The notes under the pieces: model-generated | What the model was told of the DNA's origin: nothing | The model's input: only the letters and a program-made list of their open reading frames with translations | The model's database searches: none | Assembly: GCF_023053635.1 (NCBI RefSeq) | Contig: NC_086188.1 | Span: 1,190,501-1,254,500 of the forward strand | Length of the DNA stretch: 64,000 bases | From: Elgaria multicarinata webbii | Lineage: Eukaryota; Chordata; Lepidosauria; Squamata; Anguidae | Direction: 5' to 3' | Translations under genes and position numbers: made by a program | Shown here: positions 45,436 to 57,229 of the stretch, in pieces | Numbering within the stretch: the stretch's first letter is position 1 | How the letters are laid out: each line of letters begins with the position of its first letter

Positions 45436-45636
45436 TCAAACAGCGTCCATTCCTCGCATCGAAGATGTAAATCCCAAACCCATTCCTCTTTGTGTGTGCG
45501 TCTGTGACCTTGCCATTTCATATTGTGCATCTAGGTTTCTGAATACTTCTTCCTGCTGCTTCAAAGTCTTATAACTTTCTTCATCTACTGAGCTACCACC
45601 ACCAGCAGCAGCAGCAGCAGCGGTTTCCTCTTCACT
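45436..45636 (-). CDS. RSRC2: RSRC2 exon 10 (terminal)
   Basis: 201 bp with stop. Encodes SEEETAAAAAAGGGSSVDEE, where a GCT/GGT repeat (45595-45621) adds six alanines and three glycines not present at this point in human, then the conserved C-terminus. Confidence 0.96.
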   Translation of the reverse strand, partial: SEEETAAAAAAGGGSSVDEESYKTLKQQEEVFRNLDAQYEMARSQTHTQRGMGLGFTSSMRGMDAV

Positions 45637-48600
45637 CTAGAATCAAAATAAGAACAAGATGTTTTAGAGAAAGAGATCTGCCCTCTGAACTATTATGCTG
45701 GCAGCTTATTCAACTGAGGCATTATCATTGTAAATGAAATTTCTACATTAAGTTCCTAACTGAACATATTATCAGCTTCCAGTTCATATAGTATTATAAT
45801 TAAATTCATTTTGGTGTAGTTTCAGCGGAGCACTGTGGAAAGGACTTTGTTATAGCACTTCTCATCTATAGATACGGCGATGTTCGCTTGGCCTTGGAAC
45901 ACAAACTGCTGGAGGAACAGACTCGCCCCTTCCATTTGCAGCCCCCTCCCCGAGCCAACTCTGGAGGGTTTCGGGCCACCTGATGCCAATTTGGGGGGCA
46001 TCATGCAGGGGGTGTATGGAGGAGAGCCAGCGCAAGTGCCCACTCATATGACTTAGTCCACAATCTCTGAACAAGTCACCCTAATCCATTTTAGCTTTTC
46101 CCTTATTAAGCGTATGTCATTCAACTAGCCTATATTTCTATCATTTGTAAGATTTTGAAGTTTCACATACCTTAATACCCATTAATTTTCTAAATTTAAC
46201 ATTTTGGTCCTTATTTCCAAAGTTCAGTTTCTCCCAGATTTCTGCAGATTGTGATTTATCCTATAAAAATGTAAAACCGTTTGTTACATACGCATACAGC
46301 ACACAGATGTTATCAACTAATTTGAGTTTATGGATCTATTAATACTATGGAGAAAATGCTGTTTAAACATACCAGCATGCAGCAGATAAACAATTTCACA
46401 CATTCTCCAGGGGAGGACAATTTCTTAATCTTTTTTACCCCATGTCTCCCAGCACAAACAGCCTTCCTGAACCACTTACAGTGAGACACTATTAGTGACT
46501 ATCCATTATGTACTAGTTCTGCAAACCACGCGCCCGTTAAGGCCTTTATGTAAACTGTAGAAGCTCGTTAGAATTCTGAAGATCCCAGTAATCAAGAACA
46601 TTAATTTATAAATATTCAATGTGTTAACAAGAGTCCCAGGTCGCTGACATATAGATTATGCACGTCATATGCATGTAGGTAACTATATCTATTTTATTTA
46701 TTTATTTTATTTATTTAAGGATTTTTATGTCGCCATTCAGCCAAAAAAGGCTCTCACGGCGGCTTACAAAAGTATTTCTATGGCACCAAATTGAGATAAA
46801 AGGACAAAGAGTATTACCCCTTCTTTTTTGCCTTGCCACAACATTTTCCGCTTCTTTTCCTGTTCGGCAAACTTCATAGGATTCACTGCTGCTGGATTAT
46901 AATAGCTTGGTACGGCGATGCCTGTCTCAGCAAGGGCCTTTGCTTGCAGGGCAGCCATTTGAGCTGCCATAGCTATCTGAGGAGTGACTTGTGTCCCAGA
47001 GGCCAGAAGAGCCGCAACATTGATGACAGAACCACCTGTGGCAGCTGCCGCTAAAATAAACATTGAAATGTTAAAACAAGTTTTCAACCTTAGATACATG
47101 GAACAACTACAATCTTTTAATATATATTAGTACAGACTAGCAAGCTGGAAGAATGCTTTCAACGGACAGCTTTTGCTAGTGCTACCCATGGCCCTTGTCT
47201 GGTGGTGCAACTATTTTTAGGGTCTGTTTATAAAAATACTTTTAAGAGCAGAGCGGAAAAGCCTCTACGGCTTTGTTTATTTAAAGGGCTTTGTTTATTT
47301 AAAGATACGTGCAAATGAAAGAAACTGGGTGATACTGATTCTTCTTATTTTAGACCTCAAATTCAAAGCTATAATTTTTCTATTGTATATCCCAGCAGTT
47401 CATAAAAAAACATTACCAGCAGCTATTTCTTGTTGCTTCTGTTTTTCAACCAGTTCTTTTTCTCTCTGTTCTTGCAGTTTTTTTGCTCTTTCCAATCTAG
47501 GAATATTAATGCAGAAAACAATTAAAAGTGATCTCCATTTTCTGCACACAAAACAGCACGCACATGTGTGTATCTGTCTCCCCCTTTTGACAATAAGGAC
47601 AACGTTGTCCCTGAAGGCTTACATGTGACCCTCCAATTGACTAAGCATATTAAAATCGTTTTTCATTACTGCAAATCTGTTTCACAGTGTGTTGGCGAGT
47701 AAGTGTGAATAGATTACATTTCCAATTTCAATTAAATAAAGATTTTTCAAACAGACTAAAGCAGTTTTTCACATTTTGTTTTATAACGGTTAAAATTAGT
47801 TGGGGGAAGAACAATTACAACACTCCTCTTAAAGCTAGCTTGCTGCATTTCTATTTGGCCAATAACAGGTATGTCATTGGCTTCTATAAACGTGAGAGAA
47901 GAGTGAGGTACCTTCTAGCCAGTGCTTCCTGTGCATCCATTGCTGTATTTCTTCCCCTAAAAGGTGGCGGACTAGGAGTTCTGCTGTGACTTCTGCTGAA
48001 TCTTCTGGGTTTTTCAGGTCTCTTCTTCCTTTCCCTGAGGTTAACCATATTTTAATAGTCATTGTTTCATAATTAATTGTTTCTTTGACCATAAATTAAC
48101 CTTAACTGATTTCCAGAATATAGTCTCACTGTAAGTGCTACCACCCACCCTATGGCTTTTAACATTTATAAAAAGAAAGCATTAACATACCTGCTTCTAC
48201 TCCTAGTTCTGCTCCTGCTCCTGCTCCGATGCCTGTGTCTAGATCTTGATCTAGAACGTGATCTTACACGCCGCTTTTTATCTCGGCTTCGAGATCGTGA
48301 CTTTTTTCTATCACGGCTTCTACTACGATGACGCCTGAAAGCACATTCCAAATTCCTGGTAATATTTCCTAGCTTCACTATTCCTATTTAATAGCAGCAA
48401 AATGCAAGGAAGCCTATGCACTTTCTTCTATTTAAGAGATTACAAAAATCTGGAAGAAAAGTTCTGGAATCATCTACAAACAGCTTATGCTCACCTAAAA
48501 TAATATTAGTGGCCTGAACACACCACTTAACATCGCTGTTCTGTAAAACAAGTTACTGGCATAATCTAAGGGCTTGATAGAAGGGTTATGGCATAAGAAT

Positions 48601-51600
48601 ACTAAATATGGGAAGAAAAAAGTTCAAAACTACTGGCTGGCTGCTGATCCACAAATACTAATGTGCTTAGAATAAATATGAACAGTTACACCAAAACAAG
48701 AACATGTTGGCACATCACTGATGCTGTACCAACACTACAAGCACATATGCTGGAGCAAACATTTAGGATGAGTGTGTACCTGGGCATATAAAAAAGTCTA
48801 CGAGTATGTTCACTGAGTAAATTCAAACACCAAAGGCTTACATTTGGCAAATTTAAATCACACTTTATGAGCAGCATAAATAACTATAAATATTTAACAT
48901 ATCCCAAAAGTGTTAAATGATCTACCTTTCGCGAGATTTAGATCTCGAATGACTCCGTCCCCTTGAGGATTTCTTCTCCTTTCGTTTATGCCGATCCTCA
49001 CCATTTTCAGAAGTGCTCACGCTCTCTCTCCCTTTTTCAGAGGAGTGTTCTTTGTCATTATGATCTTCTGACTTATGTTTCTTGGAGGACTTCTCTTTGG
49101 ACCCATGTCTTCTTGCCTGTTTTAAGAAGAAGTTGGTTCTTTCAGGAAAATAGTGCAACAAAGAGAGTTAGTATGGGCATCAGCAGATAAAGAATGATAT
49201 GTTGTGATGCAACATTAGTAACCTTAGGAGCGTGGCCCAGTCAACTGTGATGGCTTTAACACCACCATCTACCCAATGTTGCAGATACACATTTATCATT
49301 CCTCCTCCCACCATTTTCACCCCACCCCCCAAAGTCTTTTAAAACCTTTTTTGTACAAGATCATAGTATCTTCTGACTAATACTGGAAAACTGGACATGG
49401 CATAACAGCAACCTCTTTAGTATTTGGTTACCTCATGCAGTGACAAAACATTGTTTCCTATGGCTACAAAGTGGATGGAATGAGCGTAAACATGAGACCT
49501 GTATAAAGGTTTTAAGTACAAGCTCATCAGCAATGAAGACAGCTTGAACGTAGATCTACTGGCCATCCTTATAATCCAGTAACCGAGATTTGTATATGCA
49601 ACGTATTTTCAGCCTGAAGTCTTTTACTTCAGATGACCAACATGAAGACTTGTGTTGATCCTGGAGTAGTCTGTGCATCTTTTGAAGCAGACTCTTACCA
49701 TTCAAGGTTTATTAATGAAAGTTTTTTGTGTGGAGATTCTCTGTAGTTTTCCTTCTTTTGACAGTTTATTGTGTATAAATTTCTACTCTGAAGATCATAA
49801 GGGGATTTGCTTTTGTAACAACCCAAAAGTCTCAAAGATAAATCCCAAGTGTCTCATATAATAGTTCTTATCTCCTGGACCCAACTAGCCTCACTGAAAG
49901 CCAATATTACACATATTTACAATCCATCAACTCATTGCTGAAGACAACTGGGTGTACAAAGGCATTCCTACACTAAAACCAACAAGTGTTAAGCCACTGA
50001 ACATACTAGAAGATTTTTGTTTGTTTGTTTCAAGTAGTTTCTAACATCATTAGATCCATTTGAGCTACTTTTTCAGTCACTTGTACAACCACTGAAGAAA
50101 GATTATTAGAACTTCACTGTAAAATAAAGAGTGCAAAGTGTCTGCTTATTACATAGACAAGATGGGACAAACCCACAAACATGGAATCAATCCCGCCCTC
50201 CAAGGCAGGAGTGATGAACTAGTAGAGTTGGGGCATCTCCACATTTGCGCAATGCCCATGTCCTCCTGCCCTTCTTCCTTTTTAGCATTGTAAAATTACA
50301 TCACTAGTAAACTATAAAAAGCCAATGCATTGTTCAACAACTAGGTAAACATTACAGTTTAAGATACAGACCTATACTAAAGATGTTGGGCCAAGCATCC
50401 GCAGTAATTTCAAGTAACACCACCAGTTATTCCCACTGAATTTAAAATCTAAGATGTACATGTATACCATGTTTCTACCACTTGTACATTTTAAGTGAAA
50501 TATTTTCTTACTTAAAACATAAAGGAGCAGACTTCTAAACATACACTTTGTACTAAAAACCACCATTATATCCCATAACCGATTTAAGTTTCTTTTTAAG
50601 GGAAATATGAGTTTGAATGACTAATAGTTACCTTATCATGAAGTAGGCTTATAATTTTGCTATCTGAGTCTGGAGCGTCTTCAGTTCAGTCTCTTCGCGC
50701 ATTAGCACGCTGAGTATGATTTATTATAGAAATGTTATCATGTGATCTAAACAATATAGTCAATTTCACAAATACTCTCCTAATCTTTTTTTAAACAGAG
50801 CTTCCATTGGGAAAGGGAAAGAGATGACCCTGCCCCCACATTAAGAAATATCTCTCTCGTCTAAGGGCGTCCAGCAGAACCTAGCTAACCTTCTGGCTAT
50901 TGCTGATGTTTGTCTGTTGGTATAACCTCTACACTGGAGGCAACTGACTTACCTAGCAATGCTATCACTACCGCTGCATCTCATTCCCCTTGCCTTTGCT
51001 TTAGGACCATTTCTACTCCCAAGAACTATCACCATAGCAATACTTTAAAATACAGAGAACTAAGGAAGTGGGGATACGATGGACAAAAGAACTTTGCAAA
51101 CTCTGGGAAATGGAAGCTCTGTGAGAATCAAATATACAAATCCTATTTCTCCAAAGAAATGTTTACTGTGGCTGTTTCCACAGTTACTCTCTGAATGAAC
51201 TTCTGTCAACTATTACCTTTTTGTCTTAATGATGTTTTCAGTCATGCTTCTCACTCCAAGCACATTTTTTGAATTTACAATTTTTGTACTTACCATTTAG
51301 ACAATTTTATATATTAACATTTAAACATGATATGACATATTTTAAATATGTCTTGCACAATTACCCAAGCACTACAAAGTATTAATTACCTCTTTGCTTC
51401 TGCTCCGGCTTCTGTATTTTTTCCCGTCATTATCTAAGGAAGGAAGAAATTATCAATCAAGAAAGGAACACGGGAAACAATTATTTCTTTACATATACTC
51501 CATTCCCTGCCACAACCATTGCATAAGCTATTCTTGAGGTTTTAATTGGGATTGAAAACATAATTTCAATACCTTCACTGTTACCTTTTTGTCCTGTTAC

Positions 51601-54600
51601 CTACTCCCCCCAACCCCACCAAGTCTTAACATAACGCTGAAGTCCAAAGTGTTGAGAACTGGACCACAGATCTCAAAAGGACTTGGAAATTAATTTTAAA
51701 ACTTTGTATTTCGACCTTAAATATGTTTACTTGGAAGTTGCATTGGTTTTAATGGAACTGACCCCCAATAAACAGTCTGCCACCTCAAGTATAACAGCAC
51801 AGAATCCCACTAAACTACAAGTTTATCTACTAACAAGATTTTATAACAGAAACTGTAACAGCCAGAGGTTTCCATACCCGACTTTCGTTTTCTTTCTCTT
51901 GATCGTGAACGTGACCTTGAGTAATGGTGTTTTGAAGTTCTAGGAGAACTAGATGCATCTGAGCGTTCCTTTTTCTTCTCTCTATCAGGAGATGATTTTT
52001 CTGGGGCTACGGTCTCCCGCTCTGAATCGCTAGCCTATGTGAAATGAAATAGTTCTTAATATTGTGCAGCAGAATGGCTATCTGATTTACTGAAAGATAC
52101 TATGTTCCAACTATTGCCAAGCAACCTAACTGGACCATTATTTTACTAGTCCTTTTCTTTCTTTCTTTTTTAAAAAGCTAGCACAAATTTCTAGAGCCCA
52201 GTTCATATGTGGGCTTCTTCAAGCTATATATTCTAGCAACATGAGAAATTTAAAACGTTAACCGCAATCCTGTTAACCGCCACTGGACAATAGCACGTGA
52301 AACTAAATTCAGACACCGATGCAGTATCTTCTATCACAGACAGCTATGATCCCTACAAGCTCATCCTAGCTTCTGATTGATGAGATGAATCCTGCCTTCA
52401 GTTAAAGATGTTGAAAACAAAGTACCTCATCAATGACATCTATGAAATCCCAGCAAATTCAACACACTGAAGCAGCAGCCCACAGTTCTGTCTTTACCTC
52501 AAGTAATTTTACATTTTTTTACTAAAAAGGTTTGAGCAGACTTATCTATCCTTGGCGTATTATATTTTCCAAATGATCCCCCCTACGAATTCTTAAGGCA
52601 CAACAGATGTGGTCTTTTTTTGTTACTATAGACAGAGTTTACATAGCCTTTCCCACCTCAGCGCTCTCCAGATGTACTGTACTACAATTCCCATCATCCC
52701 CAATTAGTTTGCCAATATCATGTAGACTGGGGATGAGGGGACCTGTAGTCCAATGTATCTGCGAAGTACCAGGTTAAGGAAGCCTGATAGTACAAAACAT
52801 CTCATGACATGTTTTTGCTTACAACAACTCAGATATGAATGTTCCAAACGGAAACGTATTTTTAAGCCCATGTCCAAATGCCAACATACAGAGGAACTGG
52901 ATTAACCCCCTCTGCCAAACATCCCAGGTTTCAATGGCGTTCCTCAGAAACTAGATTTCCTCCCTAACTTCACTATGCAGTCAGGCTGTGTATACTATAC
53001 GCATGTCGTAGGTAATCTCTTATGAGGCTTAATGAAAGGGTTCTCAAATTAGTTTGTTTCCACAGGCTGGACAACATAGCCAGGGATGATGAAATTTACA
53101 ATGTTGTTTTCCAATGGGTTGGATAAACATGGTTCTAGATCTCTCAGAGGTGAAGTTGTGCTCATGGGTCATCCTAGTGGCGGAAGCCATTTTTGCCCTT
53201 TCCCCCTTCTCTCTGCAAACCCCCCCCCCCAATCTCTAATCTGCTCTAAAAGGATGCAGCCTGGGATGTAACAGCATGGGATATTGTGCTGGATGAAGGG
53301 GGAATTGATGAAAACTGCCTCCCCTCCTGTTTGCAGAAGTCCTACCAGATCCAACCCATTGTTTCTGGGTGTGAAAGGCTACATATAAAAATTGCTAAAG
53401 TCTTTATGTCTGTAATCCAGTGCCAACCTATTTGGGGAATGACTTCAACACACAGGACTGATGTGTGAATATGCCAACTAAAAGTTTCTGGACCAGATTA
53501 AGCTATGGGCCTCTCATGGCCTCATTAACAATTTGTAAATGTGGACGTTCAAAAATGGGTGTCCTGCTTTTTTCAAATCCTTTCCCCCTCCCTCCCTTTA
53601 ATAACAATTTTCAATTAGCAACCAGGACACCCCAAGGGATTGTGTGTTTTTATAGATAAATTTGGATAGTATTTCATACTTTGTTTATATATTCAACTAT
53701 TCAAGTTAATAGCCTGAACACTCAGGATGTGGGAAACTAATTCTTAAATACAGCTCAAGACAAAACAAAACAAAATACCCTGCTGAATTGGGATGGATGG
53801 GTGGAATTCACCAACAACTTTAACTATGTCATTTACACTGGCAAATTTATTTATGTCCTGCCCTTCCTCCAAGGAGTACAGGGCTGAATACATGTTTCTT
53901 CTAGCCATAATTAAATATAAGGGAAATGGCAAGGCAAGTTGAAACTGGATGTTCCCAGCCTTAGTTTTCCATTTTTCCAATGGAAAACCTGAAAATTTGG
54001 GGAAACATTGCAAAACGCCTAAAAAGTGCAACACCCGTTAAGATAAAGCATTACTCACTCAAAAGATGTGGTATGAAGAATTTTATGGAAAATAACCTAC
54101 AGCTTTAGAAAATGTGAATTCCTCTGTACATCAGGGTTGGGCAATTTGCTGTCCTCCAAATGTTTGGGCCTATAACGCCCATCATCCATTGCCTAGGACT
54201 GATGGGAGGTATAAACCAAATATTTGGTGGCCCATGACTTACCCAACCCTACACAACACTCAAATCCAAGATGCATGTCTGAACTGAAGGTGCTGCTATC
54301 TTCATGAAAGCATACAGAGCCTTCATTTTCTTGAGAGTTGTTGCTTGGCTTCTTCGGGTACACTTTTTCATCTGGAGATACTACAATTCTCCAGGCACTT
54401 ACATGGGATTAAGACTAATTGAATGGGACTTATTTCTGAGAAAACATGCCTGGAATTGAGCTTTCAAATGATGATGATGGTATTTCTTAAGGGCACAATC
54501 CTGTGTATGTTTAGACAGAAAATGGTCCTATAATTCTCAGCATTCCCCAGCCACACATGCAGCCTGGGAATGCTGGGAGTTGTCACTTTTTTCCTGACAA

Positions 54601-55709
54601 AACATGCACAGGATTTCACCCTAAAGCAAACAGAATAGTGTAGAATAGGGTGACCATATGTATCTTTAACAGTTGCATAGAAAAGAGAATTTCAGTTCTC
54701 ATTTGTATATATGGGGAACCTGGGGAAATTTCCTCTTCATCACACCAGTTAAAACTGCAGGAGCTATACTAGAGTGACCAGATTTAAAAGAGGGCAGGGC
54801 ACCTGCAGCTTTAACTGTTGTGATGAAGAGGAAATTTCCCCAGATTCCCCATATGGGCAAATGACACCTGCTGAAATTCCCTTTTCAATACAACTGTTAA
54901 AGATACAGCGGCCCTGTCCTCCTTTTCCTATGGTCACCCTAGTGTAGAAAGAGCTTTAAAAAACAGAACAACAAAAACAAACAACCACAATCTTGCCCAT
55001 AGGCTTGGTATTTAAAATACATAAGTGAGGGGGTGAAAAGTAGAGAAGAATACCAGGATTTTTACATGACCACGTATAAAATAAGAAATCGGGTGGTGGG
55101 CATTGGAGGGTAATAACATAACCGGCAGCTCAGAATTATTTTTTAAAGGTGGATTTTAGCTTCCTAGCTGGAACACAAAGAAGGAAAAAATCCTGGTCGT
55201 TTAAAAACAGATACATAAATGGGGGGGGGGAGGGGAATGATGAAAAGAATGGGAGAAGCAGCCAGCCAAGATAACATTCAGCAACTCAGAAGTCAGGAAT
55301 TAAGAAACGGACAGATTTTTTTTTCAAAAGGGGGAAGGGGAGAAAGGGTACTTCAAAAAAGCTGCGCCCCTCCCCACGCAAAGCACCGTCTTGCAGACCG
55401 ACGGCTCCAGACCCCGCCCGCCCTGCCGCCTTCTCCCCCGCCCCAGCCCCGATCCCGAAAGGAGGAGGGAGAACACGCAGAGAAACGCCTAGAAGGGGCC
55501 CGAGGAGACGCCACTGCCTCGCTCCTTCCCCCTCGCAGGGCCCAACATGGCGCCCGCAGGGGGGGAGGAGGAGGAGGGGACGGGCGCCATCTTGTCTCGC
55601 GCATACAACTGAACTCCCTCCTCCCGGCTCAGGCCTCGAGAACACGAACACCCTCCCCTCCCCTCCCCTCCCCCCCCCCGGAGAAGGAGCTGGGGAGGCT
55701 CACCGCCAT
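45436..55709 (-). CDS. RSRC2: RSRC2, arginine/serine-rich coiled-coil 2 (10 coding exons, complete)
   Basis: A nuclear RS-rich protein found with spliceosome components; its exact role is poorly known. The exons join in frame to 422 residues (human 434). In order: MA plus ASDSERETVAPEKSSPDR at the start; RS-dipeptide-rich and basic blocks (about 35-195: HHYSRSRSRSRERKR, RGRSHSRSKSRER, RSRSRSRHRHRSRSRSRTR); RTPSPPPFRGRNTAMDAQEA (about 198-217); a predicted coiled coil (LERAKKLQEQREKE, about 223-245); an alanine-rich conserved domain (GGSVINVAALLASGTQVTPQ, about 252-271, to MLWQGKKEG); and the C-terminal SVDEESYKTLKQQEEVFRNL block ending GFTSSMRGMDAV. The start is fixed by the two-codon first exon ATG GCG before GTGAGC, as in human. 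Fewer RERKKSRSRS repeats than human explain the shorter length. Confidence 0.97.
46171..46260 (-). CDS. RSRC2: RSRC2 exon 9
   Basis: 90 bp encoding DKSQSAEIWEKLNFGNKDQN and VKFRKLMGIK. Donor GTATGT. Confidence 0.95.
46683..46775 (-). mobile_element. L2-type 3' tail
   Basis: A TTTATT run, then ATGTCGCCATTCAGCCAAAA and CACGGCGGCTTACAAAAG, the reversed tail. Located in RSRC2 intron 8, ending about 40 bases before exon 8's donor. Confidence 0.65.
46818..47050 (-). CDS. RSRC2: RSRC2 exon 8
   Basis: 233 bp encoding AAATGGSVINVAALLASGTQ through ALAETGIAVPSYYNPAAVNP to MLWQGKKEG, nearly identical to human. Donor GTAATA. Confidence 0.96.
47417..47496 (-). CDS. RSRC2: RSRC2 exon 7
   Basis: 80 bp encoding the coiled-coil segment LERAKKLQEQREKELVEKQK and QQEIAA. 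Donor GTAATG. Confidence 0.95.
47912..48034 (-). CDS. RSRC2: RSRC2 exon 6
   Basis: 123 bp encoding ERKKRPEKPRRFSRSHSRTP and SPPPFRGRNTAMDAQEALAR. Donor GTACCT. Confidence 0.95.
48191..48334 (-). CDS. RSRC2: RSRC2 exon 5
   Basis: 144 bp of almost pure RS/RD repeats (RHRSRSRDRKKSRSRSRDKK, RRVRSRSRSRSRHRHRSRSR). Donor GTATGT. Confidence 0.95.
48926..49116 (-). CDS. RSRC2: RSRC2 exon 4
   Basis: 191 bp encoding ARRHGSKEKSSKKHKSEDHN, DKEHSSEKGRES.., DRHKRKEKKSSRGRSHSRSK and SRER. Donor GTAGAT. Confidence 0.95.
50632..50709 (-). other. RSRC2: Candidate RSRC2 poison exon
   Basis: Between exons 3 and 4, the minus strand has acceptor CATACTCAG and donor AAG/GTAACT bounding 78 bp. Entered in the known phase 0 it reads RANARRD then TGA, so inclusion would truncate the protein. 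It carries purine-rich GAAGAGACTGAACTGAAGAC. The acceptor has a weak pyrimidine tract. Inference only. Confidence 0.45.
51390..51433 (-). CDS. RSRC2: RSRC2 exon 3
   Basis: 44 bp encoding NDGKKYRSRSRSKE. Acceptor CTTCCTTAG, donor GTAATT. Confidence 0.93.
51878..52034 (-). CDS. RSRC2: RSRC2 exon 2
   Basis: 157 bp encoding ASDSERETVAPEKSSPDREK through SPRTSKHHYSRSRSRSRERK and RKS. Acceptor CACATAG, donor GTATGG. Confidence 0.95.
52642..52786. mobile_element. hAT-type palindromic MITE, diverged
   Basis: CTCTCCAGATGTACTGTACT then ACAATTCCCATCATCCC in one arm and GACCTGTAGTCCAATGTATC in the other. It belongs to the family at 26862 and 42369. In RSRC2 intron 1. Confidence 0.6.
53840..53935 (-). 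mobile_element. SINE/L2 tail fragment
   Basis: AAATTTATTTATGTCCTGCC then CTTCCTCCAAGGAGTACAGG is a reversed SINE-B/L2 tail. In RSRC2 intron 1. Confidence 0.45.
54132..54251. mobile_element. hAT-type palindromic MITE
   Basis: Ends CAGGGTTGGGCAATTTGC and TAGGGTTGGGTAAGTCAT (reverse). The interior is CCTCCAAATGTTTGGGCC. No clear target duplication. Confidence 0.65.
54489..54623. mobile_element. Palindromic MITE (AAGGGTGCAATCCTA family)
   Basis: Second copy of the element at 23213: AAGGGCACAATCCTGTG at one end and the reverse of GGTGAAATCCTGTGCATG at the other, with GGGAATGCTGGGAGTTGT in the interior. Confidence 0.75.
54645..54957. mobile_element. Composite foldback DNA element (TAGGGTGACCATA ends)
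   Basis: TAGGGTGACCATATG at one end and CTAGGGTGACCATAGG (reverse) at the other. Arms of about 150 bp share GTATCTTTAACAGTTG, GGGGAAATTTCCTCTTCATC and ACTGCAGGAGC-type blocks. An internal TAGAGTGACCAGATTT (about 54771) repeats the end motif near the centre. In RSRC2 intron 1. Confidence 0.75.
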
Positions 55710-55920
55710 GTCGGGGTTGGGGTACAGGGGAGGGGGAACGGGGCGCTTGTCGGTCCTCCTCGCCTAGCGCTGGCGGCGGCGGCGGCGGCTTCTCCGCGGC
55801 TCCGGCCCCCTCAGCAAGCGAGCGACGAGCGCGCTGCTCCAACGCTCGCGACTCCTCGACTGACTAGCTGAGGCGAGCGAGCAGATCGGCCCCACCCACT
55901 TTCACAGGGTTCCCGGATGT
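55540..55920 (-). promoter_or_regulatory. RSRC2: RSRC2 CpG-island promoter
   Basis: Dense CpG with (GCC)n at about 55770-55787, used as the 5' UTR on the minus strand. CAAGATGGCGCC (55595-55584, minus) is a YY1-type site inside intron 1, and GGCGCCATGTT (55554-55544, minus) is a weaker similar one. CCGGATGT (55913-55920) is ETS-like. Divergent from KNTC1. Confidence 0.75.
55704..55709 (-). CDS. RSRC2: RSRC2 exon 1 (2 coding codons)
   Basis: ATG GCG followed by GTGAGCC. The 5' UTR extends to about 55850 through GCC-repeat DNA. Confidence 0.92.
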
Positions 55921-57180
55921 AGCTGGGAGGGGGAGGAGGACAAGAATGCTGCGGCTGCGCAGTTGTGTGAAGCGGCAGACAAACGGTGCGAGGGGAGTAT
56001 AGAGATATGAAACTTGTAGAATGGCAATCGGTTTTGTCTAGAGATGCAGCTTCCTAGTTTATTCCAAAAGCCCTATTAGTGCGATACCGTTATCGGGTGA
56101 ACGAAAAGTTCGCTGAAAATGCGCAAGCCTTCGAGATCGCCAGAGCTCTTCATCAGGCGAAGTGTTACAAAAAGAAAAAGCAACTTTTACTTTATCGTTA
56201 TATTTGTTTATATGACACACAGTGGCCAGATTTGCAGGTGACAGTCCTCCATTTGAAGGAGTCCTCTTTTTGAAGGGCTGCTCAGCTCAGTGGGGTTTAA
56301 AAATAAGGAGCAAACACAAAAAGAGAGATAGTACCACAAAAGGCAATAAGTAAATAAGGGAGGCTTCCTGGCAATTGTTTCTGGCCCAAACAGTTTCGGA
56401 TTCAGGCAGGGCCACTAATACCTAACATACAAAATAGAATGGCATAATTGTAAATAATAGCTGTTTGTAAGGTAGGCTGCCCTGTTCCTCTTGTGATCTG
56501 GGTGGGAGTTAATAAAAGTTTTTTTAAAAAAAGTATATAAAACACTTCTTATATAATAACAAGAACTCATGCTCTTACCATTTGTAACTAACATGCACAG
56601 CAAACATTTGCAGGACAAAATACCCTTAGTCAGAACAAACCAAAGAAAAAGGACTTCAGATACCTGCATCGTTGAATATATATACCACTCAGAGGCTGGA
56701 AAGACTAGGGCCTGGTTCAGATGACACTCTGAGCTTTGTGGTTAGCTTAACCATGGTTTAGCGTGTTGTCTGAATGGGGCCTGTGTGGGAAGGGAGGGCA
56801 GGAGGGAGAGCCACTACTCTACCAAATTATTCCTGTACAAAGTAGATGTAAATTTAATTAAGCATCTTCCATATATACAAATAATAACATTCCTTTTGCA
56901 CTAATAGCCAGCGACGCTCTGGCTGTAAAAGACCTGCAGGCTAGAGTCTTATATACCAACTAATTACCTATAAAATCAGATGGTCACAATCAAGAGCCAA
57001 CACTAATCTAATAAAACTGAGGTGGTATTAATCCTTCATAGAACTAAAGAGATCCTAAATTTCGAATGCTGGGAGTTGTAGTGCTTTTTAAAACTCTGGA
57101 TTCCTCCATTGCTTTCGATGGGCAGCCTGCGAAAGGAACCAAGAAGTTCCGTCTCCAGGCCTCCCATTGAGATTCTACCC
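55921..57180. other. Region between RSRC2 and KNTC1 promoters
   Basis: About 1.3 kb of mostly unique DNA. A short AACCATGG repeat piece lies at 56712-56790. Near 57064-57083 is a minus-strand CACTACAACTCCCAGCATTC, ZNF143-like but also like the MITE cores in this window. Confidence 0.5.
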
Positions 57181-57229
57181 CTTTCGTATCTCTAGGCGCA
57201 GCCATCCAACACTATAAATGCGAAGAGGA

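Noticed and set aside
55219-55767. 182-codon plus-strand frame across RSRC2 exon 1
   Set aside because: Antisense to a CpG island; composition artefact.
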